Positions 54,348-61,663 of a stretch of DNA of 64,000 nucleotides are shown here, piece by piece. The DNA is taken from contig JAENYV010000008.1 in the NCBI GenBank assembly GCA_016841605.1, forward strand, positions 100,138-164,137, written 5' to 3'. This stretch comes from Dethiobacter alkaliphilus. Lineage in GTDB: Bacteria; Bacillota; Dethiobacteria; DTU022; UBA8154. Numbering within the stretch: position 1 is the stretch's first letter; each line of letters begins with the position of its first letter. The notes beneath the pieces are model-generated. The model did no database searches. It saw only the letters and a program-made list of their open reading frames with translations, and was not told the origin of the DNA. The position numbers and the translations under genes are program-made.

Positions 54348-54967
54348 ATGAGAAAAGGATAACCTTATTAAAAAAAATTTTGAAAAATATACCTCTTGCT
54401 GAAAGCTACTTGGCCGGTGGTACGGCGCTGGCGCTTATGTTGGGCCATCGGGTATCCTATGATTTTGACTGGTTTGCTCCTGTTTCCTTTGATCCGGAAG
54501 ATGTTTCCCGCACACTTTCGCACGCAGGAAAAATTGTTATTACTGAAACAACCAGAGGTTCTTTTCATGGTTTTGTCGATGGTATCCAGGTAACCTGGCT
54601 GTTTTATCCCAATCCCCTTTTGTTCGACAAAGTCATGGTTAAAGAACTGCCAAACTTCTATCTTTCCTCACTACCGGATATCGGTCTCATGAAGTGGGCT
54701 GCAATCAGTCATCGAGGGGCCAGAAGGGATTTTATTGACCTCTACTATATTTGCCGGCAAGGATATGAACTGAAAAAGCTTTTTCTCCTATTGGATAAAA
54801 AATTCCCCGGAGCGGAGATTAATCATTATCATATGGTAAAAAGCCTATCCTATTTTTTTGATGCGGAAAGAGAGGCTCATCCTCAAATGATTAAGGAAGT
54901 AAGCTGGAAGACGGTAAAAGCATTTTTTATAGAAGAACAAAAAAAACTTTTAACAAAACTTTTATAA
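54329..54967 (+). CDS. AbiEii/AbiGii-type nucleotidyltransferase toxin
   Basis: A 212-residue nucleotidyltransferase-fold protein. The nucleotide-binding start YLAGGTALALMLGHRVSYDF (residues 28-47) has the GGT and the DxD pair (DFDWF). The segment DIGLMKWAAISHRGARRDFI matches motif III of the AbiE family. AbiE toxins transfer nucleotides, and in one case to tRNA 3' ends; the antitoxin gene precedes it. GTG start with AAGGAGG seven bases upstream. Confidence 0.85.
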   Translation: MYWSVLDEKRITLLKKILKNIPLAESYLAGGTALALMLGHRVSYDFDWFAPVSFDPEDVSRTLSHAGKIVITETTRGSFHGFVDGIQVTWLFYPNPLLFDKVMVKELPNFYLSSLPDIGLMKWAAISHRGARRDFIDLYYICRQGYELKKLFLLLDKKFPGAEINHYHMVKSLSYFFDAEREAHPQMIKEVSWKTVKAFFIEEQKKLLTKLL

Positions 54968-54989
54968 GCTCTTTTCTTTTTTCCTCCCT

Positions 54990-55016
54990 TAACTTTTTCT
55001 TTAAACAGGACGATAA
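54990..55016 (+). promoter_or_regulatory. SigD promoter of csrA 3 leader
   Basis: TAAC (54990-54993) and GACGATAA (55009-55016) with a 15-base spacer. The -35 form TAAC is the same as for flagellin 1. Confidence 0.75.
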
Positions 55017-55085
55017 TAAATATGGGAAAGGTACTTACTTTACAACACTGTTTTCTCTCCGGCGGAAGTCTTTCAGCAGCAGTAT

Positions 55086-55249
55086 GAGCGCCGAGGATCG
55101 GCGACTCAGGCTTGCTTGAGAGCTTCCCCAAAGCCGGAAGAAAAAGTGGACATCTTTTCTGCACAGGTGATGGAGCACCTGAGAATTTTCTTACGGATGG
55201 AGCCGTCTGGGGTAAAAGGGAGTTTACCCTCGCGGCTCTTTATTTTTTG
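55086..55249 (+). ncRNA. Possible CsrB-like sponge RNA / csrA 3 attenuated leader
   Basis: A SigD-initiated RNA of about 225 bases ending at an internal terminator. GGA loops are: AGGAT on CGCCG/CGGCG plus GAG/CTC (55086-55107), TGGACAT on AAAAG/CTTTT (55142-55158), ATGGAG on CAGGTG/CACCTG (55164-55181), ATGGAG on ACGG/CCGT (55193-55206) and AGGGAG at the terminator tip (55217-55222). Five GGA hairpins in 140 bases is like the CsrB/RsmZ family of CsrA-sequestering RNAs of proteobacteria. Readthrough would lead to csrA 3. Confidence 0.6.
55200..55249 (+). terminator. Terminator in csrA 3 leader, overlapping an ATGGAG hairpin
   Basis: GAGCCG (55200-55205) pairs with CGGCTC (55233-55238), followed by TTTATTTTTT. 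The inner stem GGGTAAA/TTTACCC carries the loop AGGGAG (55217-55222). The 5' arm lies inside the hairpin ACGG-loop ATGGAG-CCGT (55193-55206), so both cannot form at once. Confidence 0.75.
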
Positions 55250-55261
55250 TATTTTTTAAAA

Positions 55262-55297
55262 CTGGCAGGGAAGCCAGAGTCAATCAAGGAGGATTGA
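55262..55297 (+). promoter_or_regulatory. Paired GGA-loop hairpins before small ORF/csrA 3
   Basis: CTGGC/GCCAG with loop AGGGAA (55262-55277) is followed by TCAATC/GATTGA with loop AAGGAG (55280-55297). The second is the ribosome-binding site of the small ORF at 55303. The GGA cores are 19 bases apart. Confidence 0.85.
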
Positions 55298-55302
55298 GAC
55301 AA

Positions 55303-55419
55303 ATGAATAGGATGTATGTTTCGGACAGGTGCTCCTCCAGGATCGCAGGCGGCAACTGTGGCCGGCCATTTACCTTTTCTGCAGAGCTTGTGGGTAAAGG
55401 AGATGAGTTGCCATGTTAG
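55303..55419 (+). CDS. Small leader ORF overlapping csrA 3
   Basis: A 38-codon frame beginning MNRMYVSDRCSSRIAGG. It starts five bases after the SD hairpin with loop AAGGAG and its stop overlaps the csrA 3 start (ATGTTAG). It mirrors the small ORF before csrA 2. The weak AAAGGAG site before csrA 3 lies within this ORF, so csrA 3 translation probably depends on it. Confidence 0.55.
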   Translation: MNRMYVSDRCSSRIAGGNCGRPFTFSAELVGKGDELPC

Positions 55420-55610
55420 TACTGCGCCGCAAACTTGAAGAAGGTCTGCTTATCGACGGAAAGATCAGGGTGAGGATCCTGGGAATCGAGGGGGATAACG
55501 TTAAGATCGGCATAGAAGCACCCAGAGACATTTCTATTCTCCGCACGGAAGTCGGTGAAATGCTGGAACAGAGCCGCTCTGTCCACAAAAAATCAGGTTG
55601 CGGAGCCTGA
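55413..55610 (+). CDS. csrA: CsrA, paralogue 3 (SigD-driven)
   Basis: A 65-residue CsrA of standard length. MLVLRRKLEEGLLIDGKIRV (1-20) and the RNA-binding Leu4 and Arg44 (ISILRTEV) are conserved. Overlaps the stop of an upstream small ORF. It is controlled by SigD, an attenuator and GGA hairpins, all predicted. It lies just before the flagellin 2 unit. Confidence 0.9.
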   Translation: MLVLRRKLEEGLLIDGKIRVRILGIEGDNVKIGIEAPRDISILRTEVGEMLEQSRSVHKKSGCGA

Positions 55611-55642
55611 ACCGGAAAATGTGAGTTTTCTGCGAATAAAAA

Positions 55643-55691
55643 CATAAGCGAAAAGGCCCTCTGTTTTTGACAAAGGGCCTTTTCGCTTATG
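55643..55691. terminator. 18-base perfect inverted repeat after csrA 3
   Basis: CATAAGCGAAAAGGCCCT (55643-55660) and its exact inverse (55674-55691) surround a 13-base loop. The part AAAAGGCCCT/AGGGCCTTTT makes a strong bidirectional intrinsic terminator. Confidence 0.9.
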
Positions 55692-55733
55692 CATTATCTT
55701 AATTAATTTTTTAAAAACAATCCCCTGGCCCCT

Positions 55734-55759
55734 TAAAAAGTATTTTTTGCGGACGATAT
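55734..55759 (+). promoter_or_regulatory. SigD promoter of flagellin 2 unit
   Basis: TAAA (55734-55737) and GACGATAT (55752-55759) with a 14-base spacer, a near-consensus SigD promoter. Transcription would begin near 55766. Confidence 0.85.
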
Positions 55760-55794
55760 AATAAACAAGGAAGTCACTATAACTGAATATAACA

Positions 55795-55846
55795 GGGGTC
55801 ACGGACGACCCCGACCCGAAACGCAAGGATAAGCGGATGGAGCCGT
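55795..55846 (+). promoter_or_regulatory. GGA-loop hairpins in flagellin 2 leader
   Basis: GGGGTC/GACCCC holds ACGGAC (55795-55812). CGC/GCG holds AAGGATAA (55822-55835, weak). GCGG/CCGT holds ATGGAG (55833-55846), with one G-T pair. They are the first structures of the transcript. Confidence 0.7.
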
Positions 55847-55872
55847 ACTGTTACAGTACGGTTTTGTTATTT
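55843..55872 (+). terminator. Leader terminator T1, overlapping an ATGGAG hairpin
   Basis: CCGTACTG (55843-55850) and CAGTACGG (55854-55861) pair perfectly, followed by TTTTGTTATTT. Its first four bases CCGT are also the 3' arm of the ATGGAG hairpin at 55833-55846, so the two exclude each other, just as in the csrA 3 leader. Confidence 0.75.
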
Positions 55873-55884
55873 ATGGGATTTTAA

Positions 55885-55937
55885 GGACGGAGCCCGGAGC
55901 GGCTTTTTTAGCGCTCTCTGCTCCGTCCTTTTTGTTT
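55885..55937 (+). terminator. Leader terminator T2
   Basis: GGACGGAGC (55885-55893) and GCTCCGTCC (55920-55928) pair perfectly, followed by TTTTTGTTT. It makes a second stop before the first gene of the unit. Flagellin 2 must be expressed by readthrough of both terminators or from a promoter that I did not find. Confidence 0.8.
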
Positions 55938-56016
55938 CGGGTTCTTTCCAGGCGAGGGAAGACTCCCGTAAAGGGGCGCTTTACCCCGTAACTTCCAGGG
56001 AAGGAGCTGTTATTTT

Positions 56017-56271
56017 ATGGAGATGAAAACGCAAACTTTGCACCTACAGCAGCTAATGCACCAGACCGGATACGGAACAGTTTTTTACGGAGCAATAAAC
56101 TCCGGTCCCTCCGGAGATATGGGCAGCAAAGCCGCCGGCAAGGCTGCCGGCGACCAGCTCAGCTTCAGCGAGGTTTTGGCCGGCGAAAATGAAAAGCAGC
56201 GGAAGATGCAGCACTTAAGAACAGGATACCAGGAAGAGTTGAAAAAAGTGCAGACCATTTATCCGTGGTAA
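56017..56271 (+). CDS. Small protein of unknown function before flagellin 2
   Basis: An 84-residue protein, hydrophilic and partly helical, starting MEMKTQTLHLQQLMHQTGYG. GGAAGGAG precedes ATG; part of this site pairs in a CTTC/GAAG hairpin. It is inside the SigD flagellin 2 transcript, so a flagellar role is likely. The pattern of a Ser/Gly/Ala linker and a helical end recalls rod/hook-basal FliE-like proteins, but I cannot support that identity. Confidence 0.55.
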   Translation: MEMKTQTLHLQQLMHQTGYGTVFYGAINSGPSGDMGSKAAGKAAGDQLSFSEVLAGENEKQRKMQHLRTGYQEELKKVQTIYPW

Positions 56272-56275
56272 GCTT

Positions 56276-56305
56276 GGGAACATTCCTCTGCAAGAGGTGT
56301 TCCCC
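56276..56305. repeat. REP-like palindromic repeat
   Basis: GGGAACATTCCTCTGCAAGA then GGTGTTCCCC. The inverse of 63571-63601 is the same sequence with two or three differences. The element folds on itself (CCTCT/AGAGG and outer GGGAACA/TGTTCCC). It resembles REP-type repeats of spore-forming anaerobes. Confidence 0.75.
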
Positions 56306-56384
56306 GCACCTTAAGAAGATAAGCTTTTTGAAGGAGCTTGATAATACAAGCACGAGGCTTTAATGGAGGTGGTAGCAGGCGCAG

Positions 56385-56504
56385 ATGTACGGCTCGTTCA
56401 AGCTTGACGGAAAGGTTTCAAGTCTTAGGGATTATTTTCCGGATGGAGATTCCGGAACAGACAAAACGGCAGGGATGCCAGAACAATCAAGGAGGATTGA
56501 ATAA
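56385..56504 (+). CDS. Possible small ORF upstream of flagellin 2
   Basis: A 39-codon frame starting MYGSFKLDGKVSSLRD and ending two bases before the flagellin 2 ATG. It covers all three GGA hairpins of this leader segment, so translating ribosomes would melt them. GGAGGTGG lies 15 bases before the ATG, a poor spacing, so translation is uncertain. Confidence 0.35.
   Translation: MYGSFKLDGKVSSLRDYFPDGDSGTDKTAGMPEQSRRIE
56437..56499 (+). promoter_or_regulatory. Three GGA-loop hairpins at flagellin 2 ribosome site
   Basis: TTCCGG/CCGGAA holds ATGGAGATT (56437-56457). GGC/GCC holds AGGGAT (56468-56479). CAATC/GATTG holds AAGGAG (56484-56499), which is the ribosome-binding site eight bases before the ATG. 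The last two GGA cores are 18 bases apart. Confidence 0.85.
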
Positions 56505-56506
56505 AA

Positions 56507-59500
56507 ATGAGAATTAACCAGAACATTTCCTCTCTTAACGCTTATCGTAACCTCATGCAGACGGATAACCGCATCAGCAAGTCACTGGAGCGCCTCTCCT
56601 CGGGACTAAGGATCAACAGGGCCGCGGACGACGCAGCTGGGCTGGCCATTTCCGAGAAAATGCGCGCCCAGGTTGCCGGCCTCAACCAGGCCATGCGCAA
56701 CGCGCAGGACGGTATTTCCCTTATTCAAACTGCTGAGGGCGCCCTCAACGAGACCCATTCTATCCTGCAGAGGATGCGCGAACTCTCCGTGCAGGCGGCC
56801 AACGACACCTTGACCCTCTCCGACCGCCAGGAGATCCAAAAAGAGATCGACCAGCTCACCGAGGAGATCGACCGTATCGGCAATACAACGGAATTCAACA
56901 CCAAGAAGCTGCTGGACGGCACAACTTCAGCCCTGGTTTCCACCGATAAGCTGACCACCAAGGTCTCCATGCGCGACGGGCTCCGTGTCATGGACCAGTT
57001 CGGCCAGAAGGCTTCCGGCGGCGGCAACTACAAGCTGAGCATCGATGCCACACCCGGCACGGCCCAGATCCAGAAGACGGATATCATGAAAATTAAGCAC
57101 GCGGGTGCTGACGCTGTGTCGGAGGTTGCCCGGGACCAACAGGGTGTAACACCGCAGAATGCTTCTTACCAGCTTGATTTTACAGATGTTAACTCAGGTA
57201 CTTTTAAACTTCAGTTCACTCCTGAAGGCGGAGAAGCACAAACAACGGCTGATATCACCTTTGATACGACAGCTGCTAATCTCGTAACGAATATCGAAAA
57301 TGCTCTTGCAGCAGTTGATGGCTATGAAGCAAGTGATTTTACAGTCAGCGGAGATTCCCTCGACAATATTACTATTGAGTTTACCGGTAATCTTGCTGAA
57401 ACGCCATTAAGCCTTGAAATAACTGACAGCGCACTTCTTGATGTCGGCGCGGTAAGTATCGAAGCCTCAGTTGAAGAGTCGACGGAAGGCATAGCAAGCC
57501 AGGATGAGGTTCAGTCCGTTTCTTTCGAGAACGTCACTGGAGGCACATTTACCCTGACCTTTGCCTCAACCGAAAAACAAAACCTGGATCTCGGTGGTGC
57601 AACCGGCGGAACATATACCCTGGGTGACGGAACAAGTACAGTAACACTGGACTATGATGCAACAGCAGCGGAAGTTCAGGACGCATTGGAAACCCTGTAC
57701 GGTGAGGGCAATGTTGAAGTATCCGACGAGATGATGATTAGCTTCTACGATCTGGGTGAAGCATCGGGATTGGAATTTGACGGAACGGAGCTTACCGGAG
57801 CTACAGATGCATCTTTATCATCGGTTGTAGTAACCCAGGAAGCGGGTGTTGAGGATATAAGCAACCTCCGTTCGGCTGCGGGTATCACCTTCGACAATTC
57901 AGTGGGAGGCGGACTTGAACCGACCCTGGTCTATAATGATACGGAGGGACAAATCGGCATAGAAGAATATGCCGGCTTTGACTGGGATAATGTTAATACA
58001 ACCGAGACCTCCACAATAACTTTAACCAAGACCGAAGTAGGCAGCGAAGAAAAACTCAAGGTGGAGATTCAAGCTACAGACGGAATGGGCAACACTCTGG
58101 ATATCACCGATGAATACGCTGAGTTGGATGCCGACGGTAATTATGTCTATAGCGGTCATGGCGTCAACTTTCAGATTTCCGGCGATGATTTCGATGCCAT
58201 GGGGGTTGGCGATTTCGTCGAGATCGACCTTGAGCAAGCCGTGAGCTCGGGAACCAACGTTGATGTTCTCGGTGCCGTTTCGACGCAGAACGACTGGACG
58301 ACAAATACTGCTGCCGGCGTGAAGGGCGTCTATTCGTTTGACATTACCGCCAATGCGATTGCTGATGATACTATTGAAATCGGTGGGGTGACCTTCACGT
58401 CAGTTGCCGCTGCTCCGGGTGCGGATGATTTTGTGGTAGGAGACACGATAAACGACACCGCTGCAAACTTGCGGCAGGCGATCCGTGACTCTGCTCTCGG
58501 CGCTGATTACGAGGTGACAGGAACGGGCGCTACTATTACTCTCACGCAGAACACAGCTGATGGGGAGGATATTCACGATGACGGCGATGCGCTGGTCATA
58601 GTACAAACCGGAGGTGCATTAACCGCCAGTAACTGGTCCGTTACCGGAAGCGAAGAAGCAGCGGCGATCTCGGATGCGGCCTTTGCCAACAACACTATCG
58701 AACTGGACTACGACAATTTGCTCGAAGGCGCCGATTCCGTACAGGTTGAGGGGGCTAATCTCGCTTCTGCCGAAAAGTCCAGTCTTGTTATCGAGGAACT
58801 GGGATCAACCAATGAAACCTTAAAAATAAGCGCGGATAACTATGGTGAAGATTTAAACGGCTATACGATTACCTTTACTCAAAACGTCGGAGCATTTACT
58901 GTTGCTGTTGATACCGGTCTCAAGACCATTGAGGCAACAGGCGACTTTACGGGTGGTACTCTTGGCGTACCCTCAAACCTGACTGACTTGGAGACGGCCA
59001 TCAATGATGAGTTGACAAGTGAAGGCGTAACCACCGGCATTGTGTTGGAGAACGACGAAGGTCTTCTTGTGATGGCTGACCTGGCCGGTGCAACCGGTGC
59101 GCTGGCTGGGGGAACGGAAGCTGCTTCGTATACGGTCAGTATCCTTGACGGTGCGACTGTCCTTTCCGACGATGTCCAGACATTCAACTTGGATACTGAA
59201 GAGCACCTGGGCCAAGCGAGATTTCAGGCGACCCTAACTGGTACAGGTGCCCTTGAAACTGACGATGTAGATATGACCTTCAGAATTGATGGCGAGGAGT
59301 TTTCTATAGCGCAAGTTAACGTAGCTGGGGGAACAGCTGCAGCAGATGTTGCCACCGCTATTGCAGACGAGATTAACGGCACGGATGGTCTAAAAGATCT
59401 GGTCACAGCGACGGTAGTAAACAACGACCTCCGCATAGAACTTAATGAAGCCGGGAAGTCTTTTGCGTTTGATTGGGCAGTAACCGGTGGTGATGGCGTT

Positions 59501-61582
59501 GTCACTATTGATGGAGATCTGGCCCGTGACATGACCGCACATTTTGCCAAGGAGACAAACCTCACGGCAATGGATTATGAAGGTACCAACTTTGTCGACG
59601 GGGTATACACGGTTGCCACGGGTGACTCGGAAGCTGCAGCAACAGCTTCGGTCGTAAATTACTCCTCCTATGCTCAGGCCGACGGGGTGACCGATCTGAC
59701 AACAGGGGCGGTAGGTGCTGTAACAGCAGACTCGGAAGCCCTAAATATCTCTCTTGCTTTGGAAGTAACCGGCATTAATACAGACACCGGGGAGATCTCT
59801 TTCTCCTACAACTACACGACTATGGCTAAGGACGGGGCTCAGGCTACGGGAGAAGGCACACTGACCCTAGACGAAGGGGCTAATGCCGCTGTCGATATCG
59901 ACGGAGTTTTCACCTTTGATACACTCAATCTCGCCGCTGCAACCGATTTTACAACAGGCGACCGCCTGGTCATCAATGCCAGCGCCCAAGCAGTACTCAA
60001 TGATGACAGTGTCACTTTCTCCCGGGACGGAGCAGATGCTGCCAAGTTCGTCTTCAACAACGGCGCCCTCGGCGCGGCCACCGACTTTTCCTTCTATCAG
60101 TTGCAGGATGACGGTGTGTTGAAAGAATCGGAGATAAGCCTTGAATTTGATACACTCTACGAAGAAGCCTCCGCAGCCCAATTTGAAGTTAACGTCAATG
60201 CCATGCAAAACTTCCAATATGATAACCATGGTGTGAGTTTCACCCTTACGCAGACCGATGCCGATTCGCTCAGTCTCAGTAAAGATATCGAATACATTGA
60301 AGAGGAATCGGTTGATTATGCCTATGCCGAAGATACAACCGAGGCTCTTGCTTATGACGCCACAGCGGAAGAAATTCAGGCAGCCCTGGAAGGACTAACG
60401 ACAATCGGCGAAGGCAATGTTACAGTGACAGGCAGCGACGGTTCCTGGTCAACAACCTTTGCTGGTGATCTTGAGAGTCAGCGGGTTAATATGATGGAGA
60501 TCGACGGGACCGCGCTTGAGGGAACAGGAGAGATCGGCGATATTGCCAACTCCAGCACCAGAATATACGATATCGACCGTTTCTGGGACGCTTCGGGGAA
60601 CTTCCTGGTCACAGACCCGCAAACCATTACCCTGGTGCAGGGCGATGGAGCCAAAGCGGCCTTCACTATCTTTAAGGACGACACGCTTGAGGACGTAGTC
60701 AACAAGATTAATGATGCCATCGCCAATCCCAAGACCAACAACCCCGGTACCATTGAAGTGGGCAAGGGGCTGGGCCAGGGAGAAATTGCTCCTGAAGACG
60801 CCCAATTTGCCTACTATGTGAGTGATCCCAGCGAGGACGGCTTTGATTCTGTGGAAGGAACTATCGTCATCAATTCCGCCATCAACGGCAGTAAAGGCGA
60901 AATCAAGTTCGTGGGCGACGAGGAGGTTATCAAAGCCCTGAGTCTGACCACCATCCGCGAGTCTGTGGAGAACAATTATGAGGTTACCGTAACCGATGCT
61001 CACACCGGCGAAGCTGTAGCGGAGGATGTGCAAGTTACCGGCAATACGCTGGTGGGCACCGTGCATGCCAACGTGGATGTGGAGTTTGATTCCATGGCCA
61101 ATGTGGCTGTCTCTTGGGATGATGATACCAAAAGCTTCAGCTTTGCCAGCGAGGAGGAAGACTACGAAACCTTCGTCCACTTGTCAGATAACACCATGGT
61201 CTTCCACATCGGAGCCAACCCGCTGCAGGATGTGGGCGCTGCCATCGGCGATATGAGAGCCCATGCCCTCGGGGTGGATAATATTATGGTCACAGACCGG
61301 GAATCGGCCAACAGGGCGATTACCCAGATTGACGGCGCTATCTCCCGGGTTTCCGCGGAGCGTTCCAAGATGGGTGCCCTGCAGAACCGCCTAGATCACA
61401 CTATCTCCAACCTGGCGGTTTCTGCCGAGAACCTCACCGCAGCCGAGTCCCGCATCCGGGACCTGGACTTTGCCCAGGAAATGATGGAGTACACTCGCAA
61501 TCAGATCATGATGCAGGCGGGCACCGCTATGATGGCTAACGCGAACATGAAGTCACAGAGCGTTCTCCAGCTCCTCGGATAA
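56507..61582 (+). CDS. fliC: Giant flagellin 2 (1691 aa)
   Basis: The N-terminal 180 residues and last 110 are conserved flagellin D0/D1 and very similar to flagellin 1. The 1400-residue insert has several blocks: a repeat with the pattern DATAAEVQDALETL...GNVEVS (about residues 221-322, 335-447 and 1271-1345), a type also found in large adhesin-like surface proteins, a flagellin 1-like block near 790-920, and residues about 1355-1560 shared with flagellin 1 ([30 protein letters not shown]). No Cys was seen in the insert. It is among the longest flagellins. SD-hairpin control is as for flagellin 1. The last residues LQLLG match the export/assembly end. Confidence 0.95.
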   Translation: MRINQNISSLNAYRNLMQTDNRISKSLERLSSGLRINRAADDAAGLAISEKMRAQVAGLNQAMRNAQDGISLIQTAEGALNETHSILQRMRELSVQAANDTLTLSDRQEIQKEIDQLTEEIDRIGNTTEFNTKKLLDGTTSALVSTDKLTTKVSMRDGLRVMDQFGQKASGGGNYKLSIDATPGTAQIQKTDIMKIKHAGADAVSEVARDQQGVTPQNASYQLDFTDVNSGTFKLQFTPEGGEAQTTADITFDTTAANLVTNIENALAAVDGYEASDFTVSGDSLDNITIEFTGNLAETPLSLEITDSALLDVGAVSIEASVEESTEGIASQDEVQSVSFENVTGGTFTLTFASTEKQNLDLGGATGGTYTLGDGTSTVTLDYDATAAEVQDALETLYGEGNVEVSDEMMISFYDLGEASGLEFDGTELTGATDASLSSVVVTQEAGVEDISNLRSAAGITFDNSVGGGLEPTLVYNDTEGQIGIEEYAGFDWDNVNTTETSTITLTKTEVGSEEKLKVEIQATDGMGNTLDITDEYAELDADGNYVYSGHGVNFQISGDDFDAMGVGDFVEIDLEQAVSSGTNVDVLGAVSTQNDWTTNTAAGVKGVYSFDITANAIADDTIEIGGVTFTSVAAAPGADDFVVGDTINDTAANLRQAIRDSALGADYEVTGTGATITLTQNTADGEDIHDDGDALVIVQTGGALTASNWSVTGSEEAAAISDAAFANNTIELDYDNLLEGADSVQVEGANLASAEKSSLVIEELGSTNETLKISADNYGEDLNGYTITFTQNVGAFTVAVDTGLKTIEATGDFTGGTLGVPSNLTDLETAINDELTSEGVTTGIVLENDEGLLVMADLAGATGALAGGTEAASYTVSILDGATVLSDDVQTFNLDTEEHLGQARFQATLTGTGALETDDVDMTFRIDGEEFSIAQVNVAGGTAAADVATAIADEINGTDGLKDLVTATVVNNDLRIELNEAGKSFAFDWAVTGGDGVVTIDGDLARDMTAHFAKETNLTAMDYEGTNFVDGVYTVATGDSEAAATASVVNYSSYAQADGVTDLTTGAVGAVTADSEALNISLALEVTGINTDTGEISFSYNYTTMAKDGAQATGEGTLTLDEGANAAVDIDGVFTFDTLNLAAATDFTTGDRLVINASAQAVLNDDSVTFSRDGADAAKFVFNNGALGAATDFSFYQLQDDGVLKESEISLEFDTLYEEASAAQFEVNVNAMQNFQYDNHGVSFTLTQTDADSLSLSKDIEYIEEESVDYAYAEDTTEALAYDATAEEIQAALEGLTTIGEGNVTVTGSDGSWSTTFAGDLESQRVNMMEIDGTALEGTGEIGDIANSSTRIYDIDRFWDASGNFLVTDPQTITLVQGDGAKAAFTIFKDDTLEDVVNKINDAIANPKTNNPGTIEVGKGLGQGEIAPEDAQFAYYVSDPSEDGFDSVEGTIVINSAINGSKGEIKFVGDEEVIKALSLTTIRESVENNYEVTVTDAHTGEAVAEDVQVTGNTLVGTVHANVDVEFDSMANVAVSWDDDTKSFSFASEEEDYETFVHLSDNTMVFHIGANPLQDVGAAIGDMRAHALGVDNIMVTDRESANRAITQIDGAISRVSAERSKMGALQNRLDHTISNLAVSAENLTAAESRIRDLDFAQEMMEYTRNQIMMQAGTAMMANANMKSQSVLQLLG

Positions 61583-61639
61583 ATAATTTCGGGACACAAT
61601 GAAAATTTTACGGCATAATATCAAAACAACCAAACCAGC

Positions 61640-61656
61640 AGGCCTAAAGGAGGTCT
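61640..61656 (+). promoter_or_regulatory. Hairpin at yjfB ribosome site
   Basis: AGGCCT and AGGTCT pair (one G-T) around AAAGG. The site AAGGAGG is partly in the loop and partly in the stem. A variant of the SD hairpins at the flagellins. Confidence 0.5.
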
Positions 61657-61663
61657 TGCCGAT

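Noticed and set aside
55795-55870. Cyclic di-GMP-I (GEMM) riboswitch in the flagellin 2 leader, suggested by GAAACGCAAGG and a following terminator
   Set aside because: The required core (GGCAAACC...GACGCAAAGCC and the two-helix fold with P2) is not present; the segment is better explained by GGA-loop hairpins and a terminator.
60449-61180. A 243-codon open frame on the minus strand
   Set aside because: It is antisense to the conserved C-terminal part of flagellin 2; no family features and no ribosome site.
49239-61582. CRISPR array or microsatellite-like DNA in the flagellin genes, suggested by recurring short motifs
   Set aside because: The repetition is at the protein domain level with diverged DNA; no regularly spaced identical repeats with unique spacers.
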